Positions 24,839-35,028 are shown, numbered from the stretch's first letter. The stretch is 38,207 bases of DNA from Halomicronema sp. CCY15110 (GCF_016888165.1 NZ_JACSWC010000281.1:1-38207); one strand, 5' to 3'. Numbers and translations are program-made. Notes: generated from the sequence alone by a model not told the origin.

Positions 24839-25864
24839 ATGGTTAAATCTTTTTTTTCTAAAGTCGCTAGACGTATAAAAACATCGGTTCCAGCTTCTGT
24901 CGCAACGCCGCTTGCTGCCGCCACGAATAATCCCTGGAATGCGAATGAGCCCGTCAGTTATGACGGTATGTGGTTGGGGTGCAATACCTGCGTCAAGCAT
25001 ATTCAGCGTAAGGTTTCTGGTGACGAAAATACCCACTGGTTAACCTATGCTGTGCAGAAGTATTTAGGGGGCGCGATCGGGCAAATTTCTGCCGACAAAG
25101 ACCGGACAGAGTATCGCTGTCTCATCTTGGGAGCCAATGAAGGCCATGTCGAGCGAGAGTTATGTCAGCATGGTTTTATCGGTGAAATTGTCGCTTCTGA
25201 CATTGCTGATAAAGCCTTAGCCAGAGCTGCTGAAAAGTCGAAGGAATTAGGCTATGAAAATATCACCTATGTAGTCGCTGATCTAAACGGAGATCTCGCT
25301 GACCTTCCAGGCATGTTCGACTTCATTATTTTTGAAGGCGTTTTGCATCATATTGTCAAAATTGAGGAATGCTTACAGCATCTCCAAAATAAGTTACTGC
25401 CTGGAGGATTGATGTTGGGAGTGGAGTTTCATGGTGCTTTTCGCTTTCAACTCCCTGAACATCAAGTGAAATGGATCAACGCTGCTCTAGCTACAATCCC
25501 AAAATCTTTGCGGCCTTTTCCCCGTGACGAATTTGGCATGTATCCGGCTTCTCCCCAAGACAACCTGCGAGTTCACTATGTTGCCCCCACAGCAGAATCT
25601 ATTGAGCAGATAGATCCGTCTGAAGCTATCTGTGGCTTCAAGCTCAAGCAACTGTTTACTGAGTCCTTTGAAGTCCTAGAGCAAAAAGGCTTTGGAGGCG
25701 TATTGTTGTCCTACATGACGGGGCATTTTGACTTTAAGCGCGCCAATGAAGATCCCTTTGCCGATACCTGGCTCAAGAACTTAATCCAGATTGAAGACAC
25801 ATTAATAGAAACTGGAATTCTCGAAGACGAGTACATTTTTTGGGCTCTAAAAAAGAAAGACTAA
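24839..25864 (+). CDS. Class I SAM-dependent methyltransferase
   Basis: A 341-aa cytoplasmic protein with a Rossmann methyltransferase core: motif I CLILGANEGHVERELC (~98-113), acidic end of strand 2 EIVASDIADKALARA, then VVADLNGD and motif IV FDFIIFEGVLHHI (~160-172). The ~95-residue N-terminal extension includes WLGCNTCVKHI and is not typical of small metabolite methyltransferases. A C-terminal ~140-residue region (SPQDNLRVHYVAPTAESIEQ onward) may recognise the substrate, perhaps a sugar or natural product. The gene has no complete HIP1 octamer and looks more AT-rich than its neighbours, which suggests later acquisition. No Shine-Dalgarno is present; the bases before ATG read CCTCCT. Confidence 0.82.
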   Translation: MVKSFFSKVARRIKTSVPASVATPLAAATNNPWNANEPVSYDGMWLGCNTCVKHIQRKVSGDENTHWLTYAVQKYLGGAIGQISADKDRTEYRCLILGANEGHVERELCQHGFIGEIVASDIADKALARAAEKSKELGYENITYVVADLNGDLADLPGMFDFIIFEGVLHHIVKIEECLQHLQNKLLPGGLMLGVEFHGAFRFQLPEHQVKWINAALATIPKSLRPFPRDEFGMYPASPQDNLRVHYVAPTAESIEQIDPSEAICGFKLKQLFTESFEVLEQKGFGGVLLSYMTGHFDFKRANEDPFADTWLKNLIQIEDTLIETGILEDEYIFWALKKKD

Positions 25865-26430
25865 GGCTCATGTTCAAAGAACGTGCCAATACTTTTGAAG
25901 GCTTCTATCTAGGCGGTTTTAGCCTTATATTCCACAACGCCTTAGCCAGAGCCAACAAATACAAAACTCCTTGGCTGTCGGGATCTTACTGCGGGTTGCG
26001 ACAGACAAACGGAGCGGCCATGGCGATCGCCGCTTAACCCGCACAATACTGACCTAAAGACAACTACTGCCTTGATGATGGCATCGGTATGAATCAGGGT
26101 TTCGGACCAGGGGCCTCCATCAAAACCTGGGCTGCACGACCTCAGTCGCCGGAGTCTGGGGCAAGGCAATGACCATGACATTGATGGGGCGATAGGATGT
26201 CCCCATTCTACGGAAACCCCCATTTCATGCCTGGCACTCCTCTCAACGCCGCCAATGGACATCACTTTTTTGTTGAGATTCATTAAAACCGTATCATTTA
26301 CTACAGTTTTAGCGGCAGCCTTTAAATACCCCTTGCTGATTTCTGAAGGCTCATGGAATCTTGCCCGATCGCACGATCGGGGGTCGGCAAGCGGTGATGT
26401 AGTTAGGCACGGGCCAAAGCGAGTTTTCAA
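25865..26430. other. Intergenic region with inverted repeats
   Basis: 566 bp with no convincing gene. It carries the nested repeat at 25991-26042 and the palindrome CCCGATCG-CA-CGATCGGG (26364-26381). The long minus-strand frame here lacks protein-like composition. Confidence 0.45.
25991..26042. repeat. Nested inverted repeat downstream of the methyltransferase
   Basis: GCGGGTT (25991-25997) pairs with AACCCGC (26036-26042). Inside, AGCGGC (26013-26018) pairs with GCCGCT (26029-26034), around a HIP1-containing GGCGATCGCC. It may end the methyltransferase transcript 127 bp downstream of its stop. Confidence 0.5.
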
Positions 26431-26571
26431 ATGAAATATAGCGATCGCGAACAGAAACGGCAGAAGCAGCAAAAAATCAATGAATTGCGTCATCAGCTCC
26501 GCTATGCCAATGACTATCGAGAACGTGATTACCTTGCCATGCAAATCGACGCCATGCGTCGGCATGGTTAG
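26431..26571 (+). CDS. Small basic helical protein, 46 aa
   Basis: Short open frame starting at ATG 26431 and ending at TAG 26569-26571. The peptide begins MKYSDREQKRQKQQKINEL, continues with an amphipathic RHQLRYANDYRERDYLAMQ stretch and ends MRRHG. It is almost entirely helix-forming and rich in Arg, Lys and Gln, with regular hydrophobic spacing, so it looks designed rather than random. An in-frame HIP1-like GCGATCGC encodes part of it. No strong Shine-Dalgarno is seen. I do not recognise a named family; RNA- or DNA-binding is a reasonable guess only. Confidence 0.55.
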   Translation: MKYSDREQKRQKQQKINELRHQLRYANDYRERDYLAMQIDAMRRHG

Positions 26572-26755
26572 GCCGTGAGCACGAAGTAAGCTCTGGGCAA
26601 CTAGCTCGGTCCGGAGCACTGTCATGACGCCAAATTAATGATTTAGCCCATTTAAGTGGCAGATCGGTTGAGGTCGGCCGGTCAGCAATTGGCGGTAGCA
26701 AGTGCGATCGCCAACTGGGTTAGTCCCCAACCGACATCGTCAAAGTGACCTCACA

Positions 26756-27373
26756 CTAGCGCTGCCATGACTGAGCCTGACGCTGCTTAGGAATCCAAGT
26801 GGTGCGGCAACCATAGACGCCTGGGCGCAGGGCGGTACTTTTGAGTTCGCTCGCCTCTTTAGCATAGCCCTGCGCTGTGGCCCGACGAGTCGGGGGCAGC
26901 GGTGTCGGCGAGACCAAGGCTTGGGCCACACTTTGAGGATGGCTGGTCGGCTGCCGCTGACACTGAGCCAGCACAGCGAGCGCCTTATCCCAGGTCAAAT
27001 TGGGCGCTTCTAGCCATTGCTGCAACAGGGCCAGGGCCGCTTCGGCTTGCTGTTGTGGGGCGTCAATTTGCAGGGGCTGTGCCGCCCGCAACGGGTCCCC
27101 CTGCACGGCGGCCAAAGCTTGCCGAACCGCTTGAGTAATTTGTCCTGGCAGCTCTTTCTGCGCCTTAGCGCGCTGATAGTCGAGGCCACGTTCACTCGCG
27201 GCATACAGAGCCGGTAAACGATTGAGCGCAAACGTCTCAATTTCACTCCGTTTCAGATACTTGGCTAAGCGCGACGGTAAGTCTTGTAGTTGGCGATCGA
27301 CTTCGTCGGCGACCAATAACTCCATGACGTTGAAGTGTGTTGTGGAGGGAGTAAGTTGCGGCTGACTGAGCAT
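26756..27373 (-). CDS. comFB: ComFB family protein
   Basis: A 205-aa soluble protein. Its N-terminal ~90 residues match the late competence ComFB domain: NVMELLVADEVDRQLQDLPSRLAKYLKRSEIETFALNRLPALYAASERGLDYQRAKAQ. Cyanobacterial ComFB-type proteins include CdgR, a c-di-GMP receptor that affects cell size in Anabaena. The Gln/Ala-rich C-terminal half here (AEAALALLQQWLEAPN, then a basic tail) is not part of the core domain. The ATG at 27373 is used; upstream there is only an in-frame TTG. Nucleotide binding is inferred from family. Confidence 0.82.
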   Translation of the reverse strand: MLSQPQLTPSTTHFNVMELLVADEVDRQLQDLPSRLAKYLKRSEIETFALNRLPALYAASERGLDYQRAKAQKELPGQITQAVRQALAAVQGDPLRAAQPLQIDAPQQQAEAALALLQQWLEAPNLTWDKALAVLAQCQRQPTSHPQSVAQALVSPTPLPPTRRATAQGYAKEASELKSTALRPGVYGCRTTWIPKQRQAQSWQR

Positions 27374-27954
27374 AATTGCACCGATTAACACTATGACAAG
27401 CAATAGGGAACAGGAATCCCAGTCCCCAAATCAGCACTGAATCAAAATGTGCTTTCTAATACCAGAATATTCCCGTAGATTGCATTGCTTAAAATAAAAC
27501 ACGCAATCTTAAAATTACGGTCAACGTGTCAGACGAACCTGGTCAGAGTTTTCAGGTAGTGAGATCGGCGACGGGGCATCACTGTGTTCTAGAGCACCGG
27601 AAATGACTAAATTATTGAACAACGTAGAGCGTCTTCAAATGTGCTTCATGCTACGTGATGAAGCTCACGGAGCGTGCAAAATCCAAGCTTTTGGAGCCAC
27701 CTGAGTGGCGACAGCAACAGACAAATTGGAAGCGTCTACCAGCTGCGCGATGCCCCAAATCTTGGGTGGTTTCAGATGATCAGGGGAGCGATCGCCCCAT
27801 GGACGGCTCAGACTGCGGGGGCGGAGTTATCGGCACAGATCGAAACCCACAGTCAGTAATTAACCCACCAAGCGATCAACTCTCAATCACAAAAATTGGG
27901 GCGATGCTTGGAGGGTTCAGGTCTCTATGCTCGCGGCAGACTGCACGCCAGCAC
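27374..27954. other. Intergenic region with a possible small gene
   Basis: 580 bp between ComFB and the secreted-protein gene. It contains the doubtful short frame at 27674-27859. CTTAAAAT occurs twice (near 27488 and 27508). No clear promoter pair is visible. Confidence 0.4.
27674..27859 (+). CDS. Possible 61-aa protein, GTG start
   Basis: The frame from a GTG at 27674 to TAA encodes a peptide with a protein-like stretch (QIGSVYQLRDAPNLGWFQMI, then RGAIAPWTAQTAGAEL), including an in-frame HIP1 site read as Ala-Ile-Ala as is usual in this genome. GGAG lies only 2-3 nt before the GTG. Composition, not homology, is the argument. It could be a chance frame or the remnant of a longer gene. Confidence 0.3.
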   Translation: MQNPSFWSHLSGDSNRQIGSVYQLRDAPNLGWFQMIRGAIAPWTAQTAGAELSAQIETHSQ

Positions 27955-28458
27955 TCAATCGTTCACCTGGTCGGGTAGCCAGACATTGGGATCACCCGCG
28001 ACCCGGACACCAGAATCTTTGCCATAGCGAATAACGACGATGTTGGCATCGTTCCGTCCGACATCCAGATAGCCAGCGGCCCAGCGATCGAAACTCGTCA
28101 CCCCAGTGACCTCCAAATAATACGCACCGGGATCGAGTCGGACAACATGGTCGCGGCGAGTATTGTTAGCGCGAAAGAGTAGCCGACCGTCCAGATAAAT
28201 GCTGGCCCAGTCGTTACCCTCAGCCATAAAGCGCACCGTCACCGGCTGTGCCACCTCGCGCCGGGGCACCACAATTATCGGGTAGCCGGGAATGATCACG
28301 GGCACTTGGATGGTGATGTCGGCCAGGTGCAGAGATTGTGCGCGCATGGGTGTCGTGGTGGGTAGAGCCGCCCCTGTGGTGAGCCAGGCGGTGCTAGCGG
28401 CTAGCAGTGCGCCTACGAGCGATCGCCCCCATCTTTGGGGTCGCCATTGTTGAACCAT
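27955..28458 (-). CDS. Secreted hypothetical protein
   Basis: A 167-aa protein with a basic N-terminus and hydrophobic signal segment (RSLVGALLAASTAWLTTGAALP), so probably exported. The mature part is beta-rich: ITIQVPVIIPGYPIIVVPRR, VTVRFMAEGNDWASIYLDGRLLFRANN, HVVRLDPGAYYLEVTGV. The pattern of a surface-exposed 'YLDGR... L.PG.Y.LEV' resembles PEGA-like domains, but it is not a confident match. ATG 28458 has GGGAG 8 nt upstream and is preferred to an in-frame start at 28473. That Shine-Dalgarno lies in the arm of the hairpin at 28469-28512, so translation may be structure-controlled. Confidence 0.7.
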   Translation of the reverse strand: MVQQWRPQRWGRSLVGALLAASTAWLTTGAALPTTTPMRAQSLHLADITIQVPVIIPGYPIIVVPRREVAQPVTVRFMAEGNDWASIYLDGRLLFRANNTRRDHVVRLDPGAYYLEVTGVTSFDRWAAGYLDVGRNDANIVVIRYGKDSGVRVAGDPNVWLPDQVND

Positions 28459-28468
28459 GATGAAATCT

Positions 28469-28512
28469 CCCACCGACCAACTGGAATATTTCCAGCATAG
28501 TCGGTCGGTGGG
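28469..28512 (-). promoter_or_regulatory. Hairpin overlapping the ribosome-binding site
   Basis: CCCACCGACC (28469-28478) and GGTCGGTGGG (28503-28512) are perfect 10-bp complements. Inside, CTGGAA (28481-28486) pairs with TTCCAG (28490-28495). It lies between the eno stop and the secreted-protein ATG (28458). On the minus strand the 3' arm GGTCGGTGGG runs straight into AG, so it contains the GGG of the GGGAG Shine-Dalgarno. It may be the eno terminator, a translational switch, or both. Confidence 0.6.
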
Positions 28513-28544
28513 TGGGGGCGATCGCGCCTAGTCCAGTTTGCGAG

Positions 28545-29879
<1,335 letters not shown>

Positions 29880-30090
29880 CTACTCATCGGTCACGACATG
29901 GTTTTTGCGATCGCAGCTTGGATGCGTTAGCCGTTGCGATCGGCCCAGCACTCCCGACCAGTAAGCATACGCTGTTCTTACGCGGTCTCAACACAGACCG
30001 CGCTATTTTTCCAGAATTTTGAGGGGTTCACCGAGCTTGCCGCTGCTTTTGTTAAAGCCCGCTGACATACTGCGGTGCTGGCCGCATGTT

Positions 30091-30966
30091 TTACAGTCCC
30101 GTCGGTAGGCCCGTTGGTTTGCCGTTAACGCTGGTGACAATGCGTCCCCAGCCGGCTTCGTTGCCCATATCCCAAAAAATGCGCTGCATCACATCGTAGG
30201 AATAGGGATCAAACGCCGCCCAAGCGTTGATGTCGTAAGAATCGCTGGCCCCATAGCGAATGCCGTAGGGATCGTGTACCAAAAACTTGCGCTGGACAGG
30301 GTCGTGGCCCACAATCACACAGATGTGACCACTGCTCTTGTATGCAAACCCCACCACCATGGGAATACCATAGCTGAGCGACAGCATGACATCTTTAGAA
30401 GAAATGGAGCGGCTGAAGTAAGAATTGATGCCGATTTCCTTCAGCGCCTTGGTTTGCGCCGGATGGTCAATCGTGTCGCCATACTTGGAAACAATCCGCA
30501 TAAACACCGACTCCGGTTCGGGATACCCCTTTTGCTTGGCAGCTTTGGTCAGTGCGCCCTGCAAGAGATAATCCGCCAACATGCAGTTGCTGGTGGTGTT
30601 GCACTGTCGCCAGCCCGCCCCAAAGACCCGTGAGTCGTTGTCGTTTTGCTGAAAGTAGGGCACCTGAAGCTTGATCAGCTTTGTCGTGTCCAGGGGCAGT
30701 TTACTATCGGGGACGTTGTCTTTTTCCCCCTCAATCTCGATATGGGGATCGTAGGCGTAAACTTTTTGGATTTTCACCGCTCGATCTAAGGTCGGAAACG
30801 GTGACGCCAGTTCCATAAATACGTGCTGATTTCGGTCTGGCGCGTAGCGATAGATGAAAAACTCATGCCCCTCAGGAACATAGATCTTTTCTTTATCGCT
30901 TAAGTCACTAGAGGGAATCGGCTCCGTCTTTAAGAAGGTATTTCCCAGCGCTTTAGCCTTCGGCAT
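30091..30966 (-). CDS. C39-like cysteine peptidase family protein
   Basis: A 291-aa protein with a papain-like C39_2 fold in the second half. The likely nucleophile is in QCNTTSNCMLADYLL (~122-136), preceded by LQVPYFQQNDND. The catalytic His is in SGHICVIVGHD, and the supporting Asp in FLVHDPYG. The N-terminal ~95 residues (YVPEGHEFFIYRYAPDRNQHVF and following) look like a small beta domain of unknown role. No signal peptide is visible. Related cyanobacterial and phage proteins act on peptides, but the target is unknown. AAGGAG lies 9 nt before ATG 30966, which decides the start over an in-frame TTG two codons earlier. Confidence 0.8.
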   Translation of the reverse strand: MPKAKALGNTFLKTEPIPSSDLSDKEKIYVPEGHEFFIYRYAPDRNQHVFMELASPFPTLDRAVKIQKVYAYDPHIEIEGEKDNVPDSKLPLDTTKLIKLQVPYFQQNDNDSRVFGAGWRQCNTTSNCMLADYLLQGALTKAAKQKGYPEPESVFMRIVSKYGDTIDHPAQTKALKEIGINSYFSRSISSKDVMLSLSYGIPMVVGFAYKSSGHICVIVGHDPVQRKFLVHDPYGIRYGASDSYDINAWAAFDPYSYDVMQRIFWDMGNEAGWGRIVTSVNGKPTGLPTGL

Positions 30967-31238
30967 CTTCAACGTCTCCTTGTTGACCGGGGTAGATCGC
31001 CACTCACCCAGTGTGGATCAGTTTTTCAGAAACCGATCAGCAAGATTGCAAGGACTTAACTTTTGGCCGACGTGAGCGTGAGCGGTGGCCCAGTCGAGCC
31101 GTCATGATGAATGCGCCTCTTGGTCTGATCGACGGGCAAATTAGGTCGGCGCTGGAAATCAACGTATCGGCTCCTGACGCGCCACTAACTCGGCCACCCA
31201 GCCCCAGCCTGGGTATTAGTTACTCGCCAGCCTCTCAG

Positions 31239-33803
31239 CTACGTGCGACCCGCTACGGGATTCAGCACACTCTTGGGATAGGCGATGCGCTTGTGGTTGT
31301 ATTGTTGCCACACCTGGACGAAGACTTGGGCAATGATGCTCATGTGCTCCCGAGTTAAGCCGGAATCAACGAGTTGGCCATCACGCCAGCGGGCTTTGAG
31401 AATACGGTTGACCATGGCTAAGGCTTCGGAAGGCGAAGCATCTTTGAGCGATCGCAGTGCCGCCTCGCAAGAGTCGGCCAGCATGACAATGCCGGTTTCC
31501 GGGGATTGCGGAATCGGACCGTCGTACCGAAAATTAGGTTCCTCAACGGTGATGGCGGGATCGTCTTTCGCCAGTTCCGTCGCTCGATGGTGAAAGTAGC
31601 TAATCAGCATGGTGCCCTGGTGTTCAGGAATAAAGGCCCGCACCGAGCGAGGTAAACGACAGCGGCGGGCCATGACCAGTCCCTGGCTCACATGCTTTTT
31701 GATAATGTCGGCACTCACCCAAGGATCGTCAATTTCGTCGTGCTTGTTAGGGCCACCCATCTGATTTTCGATGAAGCCTTCCGGGTCATGCATTTTGCCA
31801 ATGTCGTGGTACAGCGTGCCCGCCCGCACTAATTCCACATTGCAGCGGAGCGATCGCGCCGCCGCTTCCGCCAGCGAAGCCACAAATAATGTGTGTTGAA
31901 AGGTGCCAGGCGCTTCCGAAGCCAAGCGCTGCAGCAGGGGTCGATTCGGACTCGACAGCTCGGCTAAGCGAATGGGCGTCACCAGGTCAAAGACGTGCTC
32001 TAGATAGGGACTCAGCCCAAGCGCGACCACGCTGGAAACGACGCCGTAAATGCCCTGCATGATGGCCCCCGTCAGCGGCAGATACCAGGTAGTCAACGCC
32101 ACGGGACTAATCATCCACGTGAGTACAAGGTAGACCGCCCCCTGAATGATGCCGACCACGCCACCGAGCAAAGCGAGTTCTTCGCGCGATCGCAGGCGCG
32201 GGGCGATGAGGCTACAGACCAATCCCCCGGCGGCACTGGCCAGCAACGGCACCGGACTCACTCGGGTGCCCACCGGCAGCAACAGCGCCGTGAGACCGAC
32301 TAACGTGGCCCCGAGGGCCGTGCCATAAAAACTGCTCGCCAAGAGGCCCAGGGCGGGCAAACTATAGACCGCAAAGCCCAAAATACTGAGGCCCGACACC
32401 CCCAAAATCATGCACACCACTAAGACATAATCAGGCCCTCGGAGACCCGGACGACGGGTGCGCTCGACGACCAGAAACAGCACGACGCCGCCGGTCACCA
32501 AGACCCCAAAGCCCAACAGTCCCCACACATTCAACCGGCGCTGACTGAGGGCGAAATAATCCAACAGAACAAACGTTGGCTGATCAATCTCTTCGCCCTG
32601 ACGGATGATAATGTCACCTGATTGGACGCTCACGGTCACAGGTTCGACCTTTTCAGCGGCGGCTTCGGCCTGGGCTCGGGTTTTCTCAGGATCTTGGACT
32701 AAGTTTGGCCCGAGCACCGTCATGATCAACTCTTGGCCCAGATCTTGTGCCGCCGGGGGAATTTGCCCCTGCAAATGTTCGTTGACGGCGATCGCGAGCA
32801 GATCTGCCTGCACCCCTTCTGGAATGCCTTGCAGCAGCATCAAATCAAGCGTGCGCCGCACCTGTTGGCGGACGGTACGCCATTCCGCATCGGAAAGACG
32901 CAGCAACACGGGCATTGGGGGAATCGCCCGATCCACTTCTGCGAAGCGAGCGAAGCCTTCTTGGGCCCGGCGGAAATTATTGCGGGCCGTTTCAAAGATG
33001 AGCTGCAACGCTTCCAGTTCTAACGCGTCGGCTAATTGCTGATAACGGACGAGGTCGCGGGCCACTTTTTGCTGTTCAGGGGTAAGGTCAGCATAGTCTG
33101 GCTGCTGAGTGAGCAGGGTCAGCGGTGCCACCGTGTTGTCAGCGCCTTGCAAATCGGTAGCGACGGCAATCACCACCGACCAGATGGGGGCCCACTCTGT
33201 CGTCGCTGCTTCGCGAATATAAGTTTGCGTCGCCGTCGGCAGTTGACGACCGTCAATCAGGGGAAAGTCGCCCGCTTGCTCCCGCAGAATTTCGGCTTGC
33301 TTGAGTAGATTATCGAGGGAGTTTTGAATGCTTTGGCTGGCTTCCAGATTGGGCACCAAGACAGGAACGGCCCCATTCCGGGCGGCGGTTCTTTGGGCCT
33401 CAGTGGTCTCTTCATCAACGACCGAGGCACTATCAGGCGCAATGATGGTTTTCGGCGACATTGTGCCGACCTGGAGCTCCGGTTGGCGATAGTAGCGCTG
33501 TCCCATCGCCGCAGTGAGCGCCAGTACCGAAAGACTCAGGGCGATCGCCGGACGTACACGCTGGGTCTTGTGGCGATCGCTGGGGCGCGATCGCTTCACA
33601 CTCGGCGGGGGCGGCAAAGTGGGAATCAGTAACCCTTCGACCCGACGCCGGGGCCAAAATCGCAGCGGGCTACCGGAGTCAAGTGAGTTGGCTGTGGGGG
33701 GACGCTCAGCGGTACGTCTCCCCACAGCATCTTCACCTGAGGGGGGTGCCTGAGGGGTTGACCCGAGCTGTCCGTGTCGAAACCATCGCCAAATCTTGTT
33801 CAT
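31239..33803 (-). CDS. pgpH: 7TM-HD phosphohydrolase (PgpH-type c-di-AMP phosphodiesterase)
   Basis: An 854-aa membrane protein. The order is a cytoplasmic Arg/Pro-rich N-terminus (~1-85), one membrane segment, a large extracytoplasmic 7TMR-HDED domain (~115-400), a block of about seven hydrophobic segments (~410-600) and a cytoplasmic HD domain. The HD metal-binding core is intact: FQHTLFVASLAEAAARSL, LYHDIGKMHDPEGFIENQ, later HVSQGLVMARRCRLP and PEHQGTMLISYFHH. PgpH-type proteins hydrolyse c-di-AMP in other bacteria, and the match to this architecture is strong. The start is ATG 33803; 33809 is also in frame. Activity on c-di-AMP is inferred from family. Confidence 0.9.
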   Translation of the reverse strand: MNKIWRWFRHGQLGSTPQAPPSGEDAVGRRTAERPPTANSLDSGSPLRFWPRRRVEGLLIPTLPPPPSVKRSRPSDRHKTQRVRPAIALSLSVLALTAAMGQRYYRQPELQVGTMSPKTIIAPDSASVVDEETTEAQRTAARNGAVPVLVPNLEASQSIQNSLDNLLKQAEILREQAGDFPLIDGRQLPTATQTYIREAATTEWAPIWSVVIAVATDLQGADNTVAPLTLLTQQPDYADLTPEQQKVARDLVRYQQLADALELEALQLIFETARNNFRRAQEGFARFAEVDRAIPPMPVLLRLSDAEWRTVRQQVRRTLDLMLLQGIPEGVQADLLAIAVNEHLQGQIPPAAQDLGQELIMTVLGPNLVQDPEKTRAQAEAAAEKVEPVTVSVQSGDIIIRQGEEIDQPTFVLLDYFALSQRRLNVWGLLGFGVLVTGGVVLFLVVERTRRPGLRGPDYVLVVCMILGVSGLSILGFAVYSLPALGLLASSFYGTALGATLVGLTALLLPVGTRVSPVPLLASAAGGLVCSLIAPRLRSREELALLGGVVGIIQGAVYLVLTWMISPVALTTWYLPLTGAIMQGIYGVVSSVVALGLSPYLEHVFDLVTPIRLAELSSPNRPLLQRLASEAPGTFQHTLFVASLAEAAARSLRCNVELVRAGTLYHDIGKMHDPEGFIENQMGGPNKHDEIDDPWVSADIIKKHVSQGLVMARRCRLPRSVRAFIPEHQGTMLISYFHHRATELAKDDPAITVEEPNFRYDGPIPQSPETGIVMLADSCEAALRSLKDASPSEALAMVNRILKARWRDGQLVDSGLTREHMSIIAQVFVQVWQQYNHKRIAYPKSVLNPVAGRT

Positions 33804-34139
33804 GGTCATCTCAATTAGGGGGTGACCTATCCATGCAGCATGACCAATAGGCAGGGGCGCTGACGTATCTTGTTAACCATTAATGCATGCCTCAGTTGGA
33901 AGATCGTTCACACCAGTCAAACAGTCGCGTAGCGGCAGGCCAACCAGCCAGTCCATCGGTTTAACAGGGCCAAGAGCCGCTCAGAGGCCAGGGATCGGGC
34001 AGCAGCGACCGCAGTGCGCGCAGTGGCTAGTCGGTAGACGCCGTCGCTCGGGCCGCAACCAGCCAGTTTCAACGACTCAATCGTCTCATCATCCCTTTAT
34101 GAGTAGCTATCTCAATATTATAAACGCCATAAAGTTTGG
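33804..34139. other. Intergenic region, no gene seen
   Basis: About 336 bp between the PgpH start and the next minus-strand gene's stop. Plus-strand frames here lack protein character. No promoter pair or strong hairpin was recognised. Confidence 0.45.
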
Positions 34140-34970
34140 TTACAGAAAGGCACAGTTTGAGGAAAGATTCGGGAGCTGAATCGCCACCAAGGGCGATCGC
34201 TCTGGATTGCCGGAATATTGCCCCGACCATCGTTGCCAGAGAGTTTCAGACCAGAGCGCTAACTGGTTGCCGGTCGAGCAGTGCCAGCGCTGCTGGAGCC
34301 AGCCTTGTCGAGGCGGACTCGGTTGCTGGAGCCAGTGGCGATAGCGCATCGGGATGCTGGGTAAATCGCCCCAACTAGCGCTCAGGATAGCCGTTAAGAT
34401 GACGCTGCCTGGGGGAGGCGTCGACAACTGCAAGCTTTGGCCCACAGCCAGCTGAAAGTCTCCTTGGGCAGTCAATAGCGCCTCCAGAGCGGTACTGAGC
34501 CCTGCCGCTGGGCTCGACTGCGGCTGAGCCCCTGACGGGGCAGGCGATAGCTGCTGACCTAAGGCGTACAAGGTAGCGGCATCTTGTTGCAGGCTGGCTT
34601 GCAAACAAGCGTCAAAAATCGCTGAGATAGTCACCTGAGGCAGCGGCGGGTTCTCGTCTCCTAGGGCGGCTGGCAGTGGCCGTTGATCGAGGGTGCTGAG
34701 CCGTTGGGGGAGATCGGTGAGTAGGGCCGCAATGGTCGGAGGCTCAGTGGCGATCGCCGCCTCAGACATCTGGCTAGTTAACGGCGCGGTGAGGGCAGCG
34801 GCGATCGCGTGACACCAGTCATCTTGGACAATCGCGATCGCGGCCCCAGCCCTCGGAGGCCGCGCCGCCGCGCCGCGAGTGCCCCAAGGCAACTGCCCCT
34901 GACTCACCGCATCGGCAATCACCATGCCGACCAAAATTGCCTGGAACTGACTATTGCGAAAAGAAACCAT
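34140..34970 (-). CDS. ADP-ribosylglycohydrolase-like protein, divergent
   Basis: A 276-aa protein that I read as a degenerate member of the ADP-ribosylglycohydrolase fold. The N-terminal FQAILVGMVIADAVSQGQLPWG resembles the family start 'GALLGLAIGDALG'. The C-terminal LEALLTAQGDFQLAVGQSLQL and VILTAILSASWGDLPSIPMRYRHWL resemble the conserved 'A..LTGALSAAYNGLSGIPLRW' helix. The metal-binding acidic motifs of active enzymes (TDD-type and DTDT-type) are not visible, so catalysis is doubtful. The middle is Pro/Ser/Gln-rich. It sits between PgpH and a peptidoglycan-binding gene on the opposite strand. Confidence 0.5.
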   Translation of the reverse strand: MVSFRNSQFQAILVGMVIADAVSQGQLPWGTRGAAARPPRAGAAIAIVQDDWCHAIAAALTAPLTSQMSEAAIATEPPTIAALLTDLPQRLSTLDQRPLPAALGDENPPLPQVTISAIFDACLQASLQQDAATLYALGQQLSPAPSGAQPQSSPAAGLSTALEALLTAQGDFQLAVGQSLQLSTPPPGSVILTAILSASWGDLPSIPMRYRHWLQQPSPPRQGWLQQRWHCSTGNQLALWSETLWQRWSGQYSGNPERSPLVAIQLPNLSSNCAFL

Positions 34971-35022
34971 AGGAATTGGTTAACCGTCTAGCACTCTACG
35001 GTACCCTATGAAAAATTTGCGG

Positions 35023-35028
35023 TATAGT
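35023..35028 (+). promoter_or_regulatory. Possible -10 element for the peptidoglycan-binding gene
   Basis: TATAGT lies about 50 bp upstream of the start. No good -35 box was found, so it is a weak call. Confidence 0.3.

Noticed and set aside
25942-26625. Long minus-strand open frame (about 227 codons)
   Set aside because: Its composition is not protein-like, it lacks any recognisable motif, and it lies antisense to the better small frame at 26431-26571.
33883-34179. Plus-strand frame in the gap after the PgpH gene
   Set aside because: Random-looking Arg/Gln/Ser content, no start signal and no motif.
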